A stretch of DNA of 64,000 bases from Misgurnus anguillicaudatus (Eukaryota; Chordata; Actinopteri; Cypriniformes; Cobitidae), in contig NC_073354.2 in the NCBI RefSeq assembly GCF_027580225.2, forward strand, positions 28,974,001 to 29,038,000, written 5' to 3'. Shown here in pieces: positions 42,280 through 54,352 of the stretch (positions are counted from its first letter, which is position 1; every line of letters begins with the position of its first letter). Both the position numbers and the translations under genes were made by a program. Below the pieces are notes generated by a model that was not told the origin of the DNA, ran no database searches, and saw only the letters and a list, made by a program, of their open reading frames with translations.

Positions 42280-43140
42280 TGGCTAGAGGCTTCCAAGCAG
42301 CTCTGTGCTCACCGTATCAATTTTATATCACTCTGAGATGGATGGTTTACAGGCAGTCACATGACTTCTCAAACGTGACGTGGCTGGTAAAGTGCAGGGG
42401 TTTACAGTATAGACCTGAGATGTTTCACAGCATTTCCTTGCTTGAAATAATACCAGAAAGCTGTTAAGCTTTGCATGCCAGTAAAATGTCTTTACTAACA
42501 AAATTCTTTGAATTCTTCGCAAATTAAAGAAGTGATGCTCGGCAAGGAATGGGAAATGAATTGTGAAAATTCGATTTGCCCGAGGAAACGGCCTATTCAG
42601 ATGGTGACTGGAATGTCTGCGTGTGAAATTTCATAGAAACTTCCTTGGTCAGACAAAGGGTAAACGTGTAGGTTACCAATTTGCTTTCACATCTCCAGGA
42701 AGCCTGTAGTAGAGGAAGTCATTTTCTTTACCATACGTAGAAGTTTCATTATAAATGGAACGGCAGAAAGCAAAACGAGTGGCCCAAATAAGAGGAAGTC
42801 TCTTCACTGAATGAGATTCATGACATATGTTCCGAGTGTGGTCTAATTTGGTTTCTTTATGAATTACGTAAGGCATCCATAGTTTAGTTAGGAATGACCT
42901 TTAGGTATTTACTCCCACCCGACAAACTGTTTGCACATAGGACAGAAATAACAAAAACGTTGGCCAGAGAAATGAGGTCACGGCCTGTGACGGGGTTGGG
43001 AATCCTGGCTACGGCTTTCCTCTTGTCTGGGCCTTGTCCTTTGGGCGGGAGTCCGTCGCTATGGACGCAGCCGCGTAAACATGTACACAGTGCCCCGGTG
43101 GGTGTACCGGGCGAGGGCAACGTGAAGGTAGCACTTGGTT
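42280..43140. promoter_or_regulatory. Candidate regulatory patch upstream of ATF3
   Basis: This patch is GC-richer than its surroundings, shows no inverted ends and does not resemble any repeat elsewhere in the window. It contains a spaced inverted pair GTCACGGCCTGTGAC (42977-42991), AGGTCA half-site-like and GGAAA words. The frame at 42894-43142 has no family motif. It lies about 5.7 kb upstream of the ATF3 promoter. Regulatory function is only inferred. Confidence 0.3.
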
Positions 43141-43973
43141 AACTGTGACTTTATAAATAACTATTGAGTCCTTCAGCTGTCTATGTTACATATGTAAGAG
43201 AGAATCTATAAACTATTATTTAGAGAAAGCAGTGTCAACCCCTTATACTGAGCGAGTGATGCTATACTTATTATTTTGGCCCCAGTGCTGCTGAGTCATA
43301 TAATTGTAGATTGATAGGACTTAATCTGTCCAGAATTATTCTATTAAAAGAAAACATTTGATAACACAAGGATTATATAATGAGTATGTGAATTAAATGC
43401 TCTTAGAGAAAAGCGTCAGCTAGATAAAAAATGTAAATGAATTAAGTTATACAACATACAGTTTCTTGTCTACTGACAAGGCGGAAAAGTATTAATCTTA
43501 TAGATCTGAACTGTCAAACTTTTATTATTTTATTATATTTATTTAAGAAGAACAAACAAAACTGTGAAATGGTACAAGGTGCTTATCAGATAATTTCAGG
43601 CTTTTTATCTATAAGGAAATTAAATCCCAACTAAAGTAAACCCCATGGTTTGTCCCAATAAACACTACTGCAGTTACAAGAAATACATTTACTTTTGTCT
43701 GAAAAATTTGTAATTAGCTCAATTGTTAATACCGCATTTTCTTGTTTAAATATGAATTCAAATAATAATTTGTATTATTACCGTATCATTGTTTTTTAAA
43801 GTATAATCTGTAGAGGCAACCAGAAAAAAAAGATAAGATGCCAGGCCATGATAAAAGAGGATCAACATAACGCCAGCTCAAATTCCCAAACAAGTGTTCA
43901 AGGTCAAATAAACCCTGTAAAAATGAAAAACAATAGCACACTGTAAAAATTTCTGTTGAAATTACAGTGTTAC

Positions 43974-44146
43974 TGCACTGCAAAAAATACTTTGATGCCT
44001 TTCAATTTTTTGTTAAATCAACTCAAATTTACAAGTGATTACAAGTGACAAATTTACAAATGTCAACTTACTACTATTTATCTTGACAAGAGATGAGTTG
44101 TCCGAGTTGATTCAACAAAAATTGTAAAAAGTATTTTTTACAGTGT
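43974..44146. repeat. Shortened copy of the CACTGTAAAAAA fold-back family
   Basis: It keeps TTTATCTTGACAAGAGATGA and the tail GAGTTGATTCAACAAAAATT and TTTTTTACAGTGTG of the family at 37913-38186, with the middle deleted. Confidence 0.65.
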
Positions 44147-44766
44147 GGCAGCTGGTTGCCAGTAATTTACTGTAGATTTAAATGTATTTTATTTACTGGC
44201 AACAGTTTGTTCAAAGTTAAATGAACATTAACAAGTCTTTATCTGCGTCCAAAACCGCCTACTTCCATACTATACTAAAATAACAGCTTCATGCAAAGCA
44301 TTCTGGGAAGCAACATCTGAAGAAAAAACCTGAAAAAAGATTGATGTGGATCTCTGGTTCCCAGAATGCTGTTATTATTTTATAGTTTTGTTTTGTAAAG
44401 ACTAAGACTTGTTGGGGTGGTTTCCCGGACAGGGATTAGACTAGCCCTAGACTAAATAAATGTAAGAGCTGCCAAACTAAAAACAAGTTGCACTGACATA
44501 GTTTAAAATACATCAGCACTCTTTGTTTTGCCTTAAAATCCACACAAGTAATGTTTTTACTAATGCATGTTTGTTAAAATTAGTTTTATTTTCTAATTGA
44601 ACTAAGGCCTAGTTCTGGCTTATGATAATCCCTGTCCGGGAAACCACCCCGTTATTTTTTAATTTTCATTTAACTTTCAACAAACCGTTCCCAATAAATA
44701 ACAAATTTAAATCTACATTAAGTTACTGGCAAACAGCTGCATAACTACAGCCAATTTTTACAGTAA
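44147..44766. repeat. Fold-back repeat, second copy of the 0.63-kb family, with inserted MITE
   Basis: It shares ACTGGCAACAGTTTGTTCAA and GCATTCTGGGA words with 629-890. It is interrupted by the MITE at 44414-44650 and continues to AGTTACTGGCAAACAGCTGC, an inverted partner of its left end. Confidence 0.6.
44414..44650. mobile_element. MITE with GGGGTGGTTTCCCGGACAGG ends
   Basis: The ends GGGGTGGTTTCCCGGACAGG and CCTGTCCGGGAAACCACCCC are perfect 20-bp inverted copies and continue inward (GATTAGACTAGCCC with inverted TAAGGCCTAGTTC-type words). GTT flanks both sides, which may be a 3-bp target duplication. Confidence 0.85.
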
Positions 44767-45530
44767 GCAATTTACTTCAGACACGTAGAAGGCCTTAGGA
44801 CCATTTTTATCATTACGTACAATGTTTTTAATTAGCAATAATGTAATGTAGCTCATATTTGTATGTAGGCCTAAGGATATTAAAATAAGTTAAAATAAAC
44901 TTTGAAAAAGAAAGTGAAAAAGAATTATTGTATATTGCATTAAATAGTAAGTAAATGGTACAGTATGATGAGCAGTTTTTTTGTTTTCAACAAATACAAT
45001 GCATAAAAAGCTGTAAAAATCTATAAACAATGTGTGATTTACTTAAAATGTGTGAAAAATCGTAACATAATTTTTATCGTTTTGTGTAAATAACAATTGC
45101 AGTAGCCCACAGACTATCCCAATCTTACCATGGTGAATAACCGTGGTAATTCTTTTTTTTTTTAAAAAAGATACTGACCTACATAGTAGCCTATACTACA
45201 TAGCATACTGCTGTAGTTAGAGTACTATACCTACTTCTTCGCTATGCATATTTAATGTCATTTACAAAGAGAAAGCAGAAGGCGTTTTCGATGACTAACG
45301 TTTGACTGGAATGAGATGTGTCAGACCGAAAGTGCAAACCAAAACATCGATCCCGAACTTTTTTTTTAATTCCAGCAATATGGGTTTCGTTTAATACGGA
45401 TGGTGTTTTGGGAACAAGTCTCTCACCTCCTACCCAATAAAGAAAAACAGTGTCAGGATTATTGTTGTCTCCATTTCCCGGAAGAATGACGCATTCCCGT
45501 CCGCCTTGTAAGAATACTTAAGTAGTTGGG

Positions 45531-45660
45531 TGTGTTCGACTTCATGCGGCACTGCGCAGAACTAACGGCGTATGACATCAAAGTACCGCGAAAGCGATTC
45601 GAAAGCACGAGTTTCTCGCGACACTTGACGTCACACGCAGCTCCGCAAAAGTCAAAGACG
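45531..45660. repeat. GC-rich fold-back element, copy B
   Basis: It begins TGTGTTCGACTTCATGCGGC, carries ATGACATCAAAGTACCGCGA in the left arm and TTTCTCGCGACACTTGACGT in the right arm, and ends AAAAGTCAAAGACG. Same arrangement as copies A and C, but more diverged and not next to a recognised gene. Confidence 0.65.
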
Positions 45661-47497
45661 CCTGCGTTTTAAAGAAAAAGTCTTTGTTTCTTTTTCAAAA
45701 ACCAAGCCTGTAAGCCTATTTCTGTAGCACAAAGGCCTTTGAAATTAGATTATATAACATGAATAGTAAATGAATGTCTAAATGAAAACTATCAAATTTA
45801 TTTTGTTACAATTTGAACAACTCTTGGATTGAACTTGAACCACTTTGAACCCCCTGGTTTTTCACACTCCCTCAAGCAGAAACATTGAAATAAAAGATAT
45901 TGAATCAAGAGTTGTAGTTTTTTTAAAAGAAAGTTTTAAGTGTAATAAGAAGTCATGTTGTTGTTGTTGTTGTTGTTTTAGTTGGATCTATATATTGCAG
46001 TAAATGGTAAATAAATGGTCTAGTAGGTGCAAGGTGACTAGACAATATTTACTATATCTAATCTTTGTAACAGCAATACGAATAATGATAAAAAAGTTAA
46101 CGCAATGTAATAATAATTATTAAAGATGTTAATAATTATTTCCCTGTCAAAAACAAAAGATGTAATTATGTGTGTAATGAGTTAACCTACAATAAAAATA
46201 AACATTGAATATATGGTAAAAAGAAAAGTGAAACATTTACAATTTACCACAATTGTCAAAATTAACATAAAGCCTTGGGAAGAAATTAATATTTACCTTT
46301 TCATATTTTACCCAATTATGTGTTACAATAACCCAGTATTTTTTACAACAATCACAATCCTCTAAAAGCTTCACTGTGTGTTTATACTTATCATGGTATC
46401 ATAAATCTCATAAGGGTCAGAGAACTTGTTTTGAATGTATCAAAACAAAACTGAAAGACACATAACTTAGGATTGTAAATTATGTTTTGCATCATAAAGA
46501 AACTTAACAGAAAAAATGCTGAAACTTGATGAGAAGTATGACCCTTAGTGAAACTATTACGTCCCCAAATTTGTGTCCTCCTTAAACCTCATCGTGTATT
46601 AATAGCTAACAGGTCAATATTGATGTCATAACAGCTTTATCCATGTCCCTGAATCATTCGAACAACACCCGATGGCCACAGACCTTAAAACAACTGTCTG
46701 ACTTTATATGATGGAGCAACACTCGATCCAAGTCCAATAAGATGGTGTATACCGCTATATTAAGATTAGAGTATGTTTTGAGATAGATCGTTCGGAAGCC
46801 CGAAGACATCCTAAGATCTAAAAAACATTATGAGATGATAACTATAACTTTTAAATATTAATTTACAAAACATTGATACACTTTAAAATACTTATTTCTT
46901 TTATTTCTTTTACTTTTACCCCACAAAAAAACACATCTTTGTGATCTTGGTTTACACTGTACTTAAATTAGTAATATCATAACAGGTTATTATAATTATA
47001 GTTAATAACAAAAGGTTATGGCAAGGACTTAAATTAAAGTAAAGTTTTCAATTAAACTTTCTATAAATGTCATTATTGAAAGTTGTTTTTTGTGTGTATG
47101 TTTTGACAAAAGCACATAAACAAACAAGAAAAACAACAAAATATTCGAAAAAAGCTGCATTGATTTTTTCATACTATAACATTCATCATTACTTCTGTAT
47201 ATTTTCATAGGTAAATAAACAAAAAAGCAACAACAAATTCACTTAATTCAACAAGTTGCTTAATTCAATAAATAAACCAGCAATAAAGAACGAGACAAAG
47301 CAAAAACAAAATATTAAATGATATAGAAACCTATATCATTTATATGTTTTTTTTATATAAGTTTTTATATGCTTGTGGATGCCTGAGCAGCAACAACAAA
47401 TTAAATAAAAAAATAATTAACACCTAAACATGTTCACTTTTAGTCAAATTAAAATTCAAACATTAAGAACTGAGCTAAGCATTATACAAATGCTGAG

Positions 47498-47637
47498 TTG
47501 TTTTTAACCAATGGCTGGGTGAATATTAGACGGATGGGTTAAAATTACCCAATGCTGGGTTGTTGTTACCCAACCATGGGTTGTAATTACCTAGCAGTTG
47601 GCACAACCCAGAATTGGGTAATTTTTACTTTTTAGAG
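47498..47637. repeat. GGGTTA-rich repeat copy
   Basis: It carries ACCCAATGCTGGGTTGTTG and ACAACCCAGAATTGGGTAAT followed by TTTTTAGAGTA. Related to 41337-41478 and 61162-61419. Confidence 0.55.
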
Positions 47638-48730
47638 TAAATCTTCATGACCTTCTGACAGTCAATGTATCCATGTGGAAAATAAAACTCAAACTCAAAC
47701 ATAACTTTTTTGTAACTTTTTTGTGTACAAATAAGATTTTATGTAATAAGGGAGTGTTTAAGCCTGAGGTGATTACACCAGAACTTAAGAGAGATCACTG
47801 GAAATTTCCAGAAACAGAGGTAAGACAGACTACTGGGGTGGGTACGACCCAGCAAGAAAGCTCTGATTCACATTCAAGAAAAGAATGCCGACACTGCTGA
47901 CTGTCCACTTCCTGAAATCACTTCAAAATTATCTAATCGAATTTTTATCACAAAACACGGACAAAACAAAACCCATGAGTGCAAACAATTGCTTGACCTC
48001 ATCACATTATCGGATTATTGGACAAATTAAAATGATGGAGAAGTGTCCCTGTCAATTCTGACCCAAAACCATCTTTATCAACAATATAACTGCTTCATTA
48101 TTGTCAATATAACAATATTTACTCATATCAATAACCACCATATCACCAAATTATAAAATATATATAAAAAATGGATCAGACAAATTTGCATATCAGTATA
48201 TAGCAGCATCACATCATACTTTGCAGCCTATTTAAATTGATAAATCATGAAAAATATTTACTATGAAATAAATTGACAGTACAATATTTTTTAAATTAAA
48301 ATATATTGGTAAAATTGTTAAGAAGGTCCACAAAAACAAATTATTAAACTTGACTACAAAACTTTTGATCTTAATAAAGACAAGTGAATTAAACACAATA
48401 AATGACAGGAAGACAGCATTTACCTTGTGATCTCTTCATCTTCACACAATTTTCCATTAACAAAGTAACCAAACTTTACACTGTGTCTTTACAGACTGAG
48501 AGGGATTTACTTTTTTACTGGTCTCATTCTGACCAAGCACCTTTGTCAATCTCTCTCTCTCATCCCACGTTTTATTTTTTCATGACTATACTATAGATGA
48601 CATTAGAGCATACCAGAGATCCAATGTCATTAGACGGCTATGTCTTTATTTGCGCATTAGGTTAACATGTCAGAGTATTGTAAGGGGGGCAGAGCTTGCC
48701 CAGTTATGGTGCGCGGAGAGGGTTGCCGGA

Positions 48731-48939
48731 TTGCATCATCGCAAAGACAGCTTCCCTGTTGCTATAAATAGGATGACGTCACTGGGACCGCCCCTTTCTA
48801 GTAGATCGTATCTCGCCCGGCATATAAGCGGGTGATGCAACGAGCCGGCGAGAACTGTAACTTTAGCAGCTGAGCGAGAGATCACACTCCTGCCAAAGCA
48901 GAGCATCACAACACGCGTGGACCATTCCGTCAAAACAAG
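48731..48939 (+). promoter_or_regulatory. ATF3: ATF3 core promoter and untranslated first exon
   Basis: In order: TTGCATCA (48731-48738, inverted C/EBP-ATF element), TATAAATA (48763-48770), a perfect CRE TGACGTCA (48774-48781), a TATA box TATAAG (48823-48828) and TGATGCAAC (48833-48841, C/EBP-ATF composite element). An untranslated exon would start near 48850-48860 and ends at a good donor (AACAAG|GTGAGT, exon end 48939). The human ATF3 promoter also has a CRE for self-repression and a CARE next to TATA through which ATF4 activates it (established knowledge). The same pieces in the same order suggest conserved stress control. Confidence 0.8.
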
Positions 48940-49747
48940 GTGAGTCAAAAATTTGTTTTTGATATTTATTGTAACAGTTTTAGGGCAGACTGAGGTACAA
49001 CCACTACAACCATGGTTATACAACAGTGACTATAGCCTACTTAAACTTGTATTTGTAGTAAATCCGCAATTTTACAATCGTTTCACTACAGTAGCCGTAT
49101 AGATTAATTACGACGTTGTAGTAAAACTATAGTCATACAAATAAATATCAATCAACACTTTTACTAAAATAAAACCATGGTTGATTTACCTAAGCGACAG
49201 TATGATGTAACTTAGTTTATAAACCGATTTCAACACAGTTGTGTTTTTGGTAAACAGAAAAGGTTTTGCGGGTAGCCTACTTAAAATTCGTACATTTTAT
49301 TAATAAATGCTACTGTATATGGTTGCTATTGCTAATAGCTTAAGTTCAGGACGTGATAAACAATGCTGCTGTGTGAATTTCGTCTCAAGTTTGTGAAATA
49401 TTTGAATAACTAATTATTCAGCCTGATGGTGAAAACAAATATAACATTTTGCATTTTTACTTAGGCTACTTTTTACTGCTCTTAAGAACGCATGCTATCT
49501 GTAGGCTACATAACCTAATTTAATGATGTTATGTCATCAATAAGGTCACAGTAGAATCGCGATTGAATATAAATAATGCAATATAAATAGCCTATATTTT
49601 TATTATGTAGTATTATTATGTAGTAAGCATGTAGAAGTAAGTTAGAGCAAAGTCGCCTAAATCAATGCTTGTTAGAAAAGTGTGCAGAGTTTGTAACCAA
49701 GCGCGCGTTTCAAAGATTTTAAATCTGCTAATGTTTTAGATATCGGA

Positions 49748-51526
49748 ATGATGCTTCAGTATCCTGGTTTGGGTCCGTCTGAGATCAGTGCGTCGGCTCT
49801 GGTACCCTGCCTCTCCCCTCCGGGATCTCTCACGCTGGACGATTTCACAAACTTCACACCGTTGGTCAAAGAGGAGCTGCGATACGCCATCCAAAACAAG
49901 CGGCTGTCCAACGGCATGAGCGCGATCTCACCAGATCGGTGTTACAACTCCGACAGACCCACAGATCTGCCGATCATGAAGCGGGAGGTACGAAGCATTT
50001 ATTGATTTTTGAATTTATGCACTTTTATATTAGTTACAATGACCAAATGGTAAAGAAAACGGTAAAACTTTACAATAAGGTTCATTAGTTACCATTAGTT
50101 AATGTATTAACTAACATGAACAAACCATGAGCAATACATTTGTTACAATATTTATTAATCTTTGTTAATGTTAGTTAATTGAAATAAAGCTTTTAATTGT
50201 TTGTCCATGTTAGTTCACAGTGCTTTAACTAACTAACTAAAGCTTTAACAAGATTTTAATAAAGTATTAGTAATTGTTAAAATTAACATTAACATTAACA
50301 AAGATGAATAAATGCTGTATGAGTGCAGTTCATTATTAGTTCATGTTAACTAATGTTAACTAATGAACCTCATTGTAAAGTGTTACCAGAAAAACTTACA
50401 AAACAGACTAACCACATTACAAATGCTGTAATATACGTTAGGCTATTTTCTGTAGTAAACTGTAAAAAATATGTTTTTAACCTTACTATTACTACTACTA
50501 GTAAATATTAAAGTACATTGACTACATTTGATGTATTTTTATAGTTAATTTTACAGAGTATACCTATAGAAACCATATACACTTACATAATTATACTATA
50601 GTTTAATTACGAGTAAGCCTAGTGCAGTACACAACAATTTGCTACAGTTTACTATAGTATAGGCTATTATATAGTAAAGTAAACTGTAGTATACTATAGT
50701 ATAGTATACTAACCATACTACATGTATATGTGTATATAATTATACTATAGATTAATTACTATACTGTACAACAGTACACAACAATTTGCTACAGTTTACT
50801 ATAGTATATAGTCAAGTATACTGTAGTATAGTCTAGTAATCATTTATTTGAACTACTAAACATTAAAATTTTGTATAATACAATATTTTTTTCTTGTGGG
50901 TGAATTGATGACCTGAGCTTAAGCCTCTCAAAAAAATTATAATATATAAATATTAAATATAAATATATATAAAATATATATATTTATTTATTTATTTATT
51001 TATAAAACAATGTGGGTGGATTATAATGTGATAATATTTTGTTTCAGATCATTCCTGAAGAGAGTGACAGAAAAAAGAGAAGAAGGGAGCGAAATAAAAT
51101 TGCAGCAGCAAAATGCCGAAACAAGAAAAAGGAGAAAACCGACCATTTACAAAAGGTAGCCTTTATTTATTTATTTTTTTAAAGCTCGACAGCATTTCAT
51201 AAACTTACATTGGACTTGAAGTTCACAATTATATTTATTCATCCTATTGTTGTTGTTTTTTAACACAGGAGTCAGAGAAACTTGAGTCCATCAATGCCGA
51301 GCTGAAGGCCCAGATCGAGGAGCTGAAGAACCAAAAGCAACAGTTAGTTTACATGCTGAACCTCCACAGGCCCACCTGTATCGTCCGCGCTCAGAACGGT
51401 CAGACCCCTGAGGACGAGAGAAAGCTTTTCATCCAACAGATCAAGGAGACCACCCTTCAAGGTCTTAACCTTACCATAAACGGATCAATGCAAACCACAA
51501 TAGCAACAAGTTGTGGGCATCTCTGA
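49748..51526 (+). CDS. ATF3: ATF3, cyclic AMP-dependent transcription factor (bZIP)
   Basis: ATF3 is a stress-induced bZIP factor that binds CRE/AP-1 sites as homodimer or with JUN proteins. Coding exons 49748-49987, 51048-51155 and 51269-51526 (TGA) join in phase 0 to 201 aa. The first coding exon follows an acceptor at 49738-49739. Start MMLQYPG matches the human MMLQHPG. Domains: N-terminal regulatory part with [20 protein letters not shown] and [12 protein letters not shown]; basic region [20 protein letters not shown] (around residues 89-108); leucine zipper over the exon 3/4 junction; then [17 protein letters not shown]. The human protein (181 aa) stops after a TLQS-like end; here about 20 more residues follow, ending SCGHL. 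Intron 2 carries a MITE and AT-rich tandem repeats. Confidence 0.97.
50061..50388. repeat. GGTAAAACTTTACAATAAGG-type MITE in ATF3 intron
   Basis: The ends GGTAAAACTTTACAATAAGG and CATTGTAAAGTGTTACC are inverted, and TTAGTTAATGTTAGTTAA-type words pair inside. This end type is very common in fish genomes. Confidence 0.8.
50598..50842. repeat. Two tandem AT-rich units with TATAGTATACT words
   Basis: The block AATTATACTATAGTTTAATT ... ACACAACAATTTGCTACAGT is repeated once at about 50735-50842 with small changes. Each copy ends in ATAGTATACTATAG-like words that can fold. Confidence 0.6.
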
Positions 51527-52800
51527 TAAACTGTTCAGGCAAAAAGCTAAAGGTTGAACACGGGAAGGTTGGCCTGTGTTATTAAGGACTAAAAGACATG
51601 CGGGTACCTGCCATGCCAAACAAAGTCGGTCTGACGTACACTGAAACGGACTGCTAACTAAAGCACTAAAGTGATGAAGGACGTGTGATATACGTTTTCA
51701 CTTATTCTTATTCTTATTATTTAAACATAGAAGCTTAACATGGTTTTTGTAGTTGAAGCAACATGATGTCATTTATTTATGATTGTGTTAGTCGAATGAA
51801 ACCCTGGTGGTGTAGAATGGAAGCTTATTATAGTAAATGCCTTTATTTATCGGCAAATGCTAAAGACATAAACGGGGTGATGGATGAATTTGTAACATAT
51901 TTATCTTTGTTAAATATACAAAATGCCACGTGAAGTATTTCAAGCTGCTAATCTCTCAGGATACGGTCTGTGTCACAGGAAATTTACTCATGCTAAATAA
52001 ATAGCTAGAATTAATGATATGGTAACACAAAGTGGGCTTTACTGTATAAGAGAGCAGGATGTCTCATTTACAGTATCAGAGACTGAACCTTCAGTACTAT
52101 ATGCCTGTGCTATCACCTCAACATGTTGTTGTAACAATAATGCACTGTACAAAGGGTGTTTTTGTTGTATTAATAAGGGACATGTATACTTATTTTCTGA
52201 TTTTTCACATACCCTATATATACTGTAGCTGCGTGTTGTTGTTATTGTCTAGAACTTATTCTAAAGAAAAACTTGAAGTAAAGCTCTTATTAATTGCCTG
52301 GCTATGTTCCCAGATCATGTGTCAAGCGATTTTAGTGTCACGCCACGTTCCTGGTGTATGTTTTGAAGAAACACATACCACGAGACATCCGATCAAGCCA
52401 TGTGACCAGCTTACCACATTAAACTCAGAGGTGTACGAAAAGATGGGAAGTCCATTTCAGCGAAACCGATCCTGATATTTTTCACTTAATTCACCATGTT
52501 TCTGAATAGACTATATTTATCATCAGTCACGTATTTGAAAGGTCAAATGGCGCTGGCGTCAGGTAGCCTTTCTTTGTGATTGTTCAGACAGGCATGCCAA
52601 ATCACAAAACGTGTACTACTGACAATAAAAGTGTATTGAAAACAAAGCTATGCTTACTATTTGTGGTTCAACCATGCTTTATTTGTCACAATGGATTGAA
52701 GTGTAAATGCTATATCCAGACTGGAAAGATACTGTGCTGTAACATTCATTTATACCTTGACTGTATGTTGTTTTGTTTTTGATACTTTATTAATAAAAAA
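51527..52800 (+). other. ATF3: ATF3 3' untranslated region with AU-rich motifs
   Basis: Poly(A) signals AATAAA occur at 52624-52629 and 52792-52797. ATTTATTTAT at 51771-51780 and further ATTTA words (near 51844 and 52510) are typical of short-lived immediate-early mRNAs. The open frames at 52019-52475 and 52576-52782 lie in this region without family motifs. Confidence 0.65.
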
Positions 52801-54352
52801 AAATGCATACTACATTGAGTTGGTGTCTGTCTTTAATACACACAAATGTTGTGGTGAAAACATCAAAACCAATATGACAGAATCAGACTGAATAAGACGG
52901 ATGACACATACAAATACACAGCACTGTTTATTGTTGTGTTCAGAAATACGAGCAAGTGGTAGGACAAGTCCACACATGTATAACTTGATAGAGGTGATGA
53001 CTCAATGTGCAAAGGGTGAATCAAATCCATGTTGCCGGAGAAGAATGATTCAGCATTTTTTACCAGCTTAGTGGTTTTAATAAACTAAACCAGTATGAAT
53101 TCATAAAAGAAGTGGATATCGGACGAGTTAAAGCTCTTGTTATGGCCTCCCACTGAAATTCTCCAGAAATGTGTGACTAAACAACCAAGGTGCAACCGAA
53201 CTTCATTGTCAAGGCTTTTCCTCTATGGGAAAGTTTTGAAGAATTGCTAGGAAATGCCCAGGTTTGCCTAGCAGCACTATAGTGGTAGACAGTAACTTAA
53301 GGAACTAAAAGTGCAATTTCAACCGTGTTCCTTATAAGGAATTACTAACATATTTGGTTATACAAGTGGGACAAGTTGAGTTTATCATTAGTTATCACTT
53401 CATCGCTTCACAACTGCTGAATAAAAACAGACTCGATAAACTAAATGCAAAATAATGCTTTAAGTTTCCATTGTAAATGCTATACAGTACTAAGCATTAA
53501 CAAGATGTGTTTTTAAATATGAATTCAACAAACAAGCACTATCAAACATCTATAGGACAATGCCCTGTAATCTTTCGTTGCAAGTCATTGCTTTGGACTC
53601 CACCCTTTCTGTATAATACATCATAAAAATAGTTGCATTTGACCTTTTTATTTGTTCTCAAGTTCATCTTCTTTTATTTGCACGTATCACGTCAAATGAA
53701 AAGCATGATTATGGTGCAATTGGCCGACAGCAGCTGTAATGTTGCTTCATCATTGCTGATGTGGAATTATGTCATATGAATGTGTCATAATAAGTGGTTT
53801 TGTGGATCTTGGAAATGGTTCTTCAATGTCAACTTCCAACTTTCAACAAAAACATACTGTAGGTTAGATAACACGCATTCGTCACCTTAAGAATGTGCTT
53901 TTATCTGATCTGAGCCATAAAATGAATGACGTTAACTATGGTTGATAAACAATGGTAAACACGGCAATGGTCTTTTTAAAGTTGTATTAAACCAGTTCAA
54001 ATATTGGTCAAAAAATGCTGTTACTGGTGTGGTACCCTTTTAATAAGTACACCTTACCACCTGAAGAGTTCATATTAGTACATCAGAAGTTTTTCATATT
54101 AAAGTGGACTGCCCAATTGACAGCTAGGGACCATTTTTTACAATTTTTTTCCGACAGTGTGATCTTATCAAAGGCACACATAAAAAGTAACAAATATTGA
54201 TAACAATTGTATTTGTTAATATGTAATGCATTAGTTAATATAAACTAAATATGAACAGTACTACACCATTTATTAAATGTTATGCTCATTTCAACACACA
54301 CCAATACATTTTTTAAATCAAAAGTTGTAACTATTAACATTAGTTATACTTT

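Larger units (their letters stand above)
35851..48660. other. Intergenic junction between PEX3 and ATF3
   Basis: AT-rich sequence with many small fold-back repeats (listed). No exon of FUCA2, the usual PEX3 neighbour in human, was recognised. 38187-39955, 41479-42279, 45661-47497 and 47638-48660 hold only short AT-rich frames. One GC-richer, apparently single-copy patch is listed at 42280-43140. Confidence 0.6.

Noticed and set aside
42894..43142. 82-codon frame that could be an exon of a lost gene
   Set aside because: No family motif, no paired splice sites, no continuation on either side; kept only as a possible regulatory patch.
45955..45980. GTT run and other short tandem arrays, such as TTTA runs near 50985
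   Set aside because: Simple microsatellites; no spacers, so not a CRISPR-like array.
52019..52475. 69- and 138-codon frames downstream of ATF3
   Set aside because: They sit in the ATF3 3' untranslated region before the poly(A) signals and show no conserved pattern.
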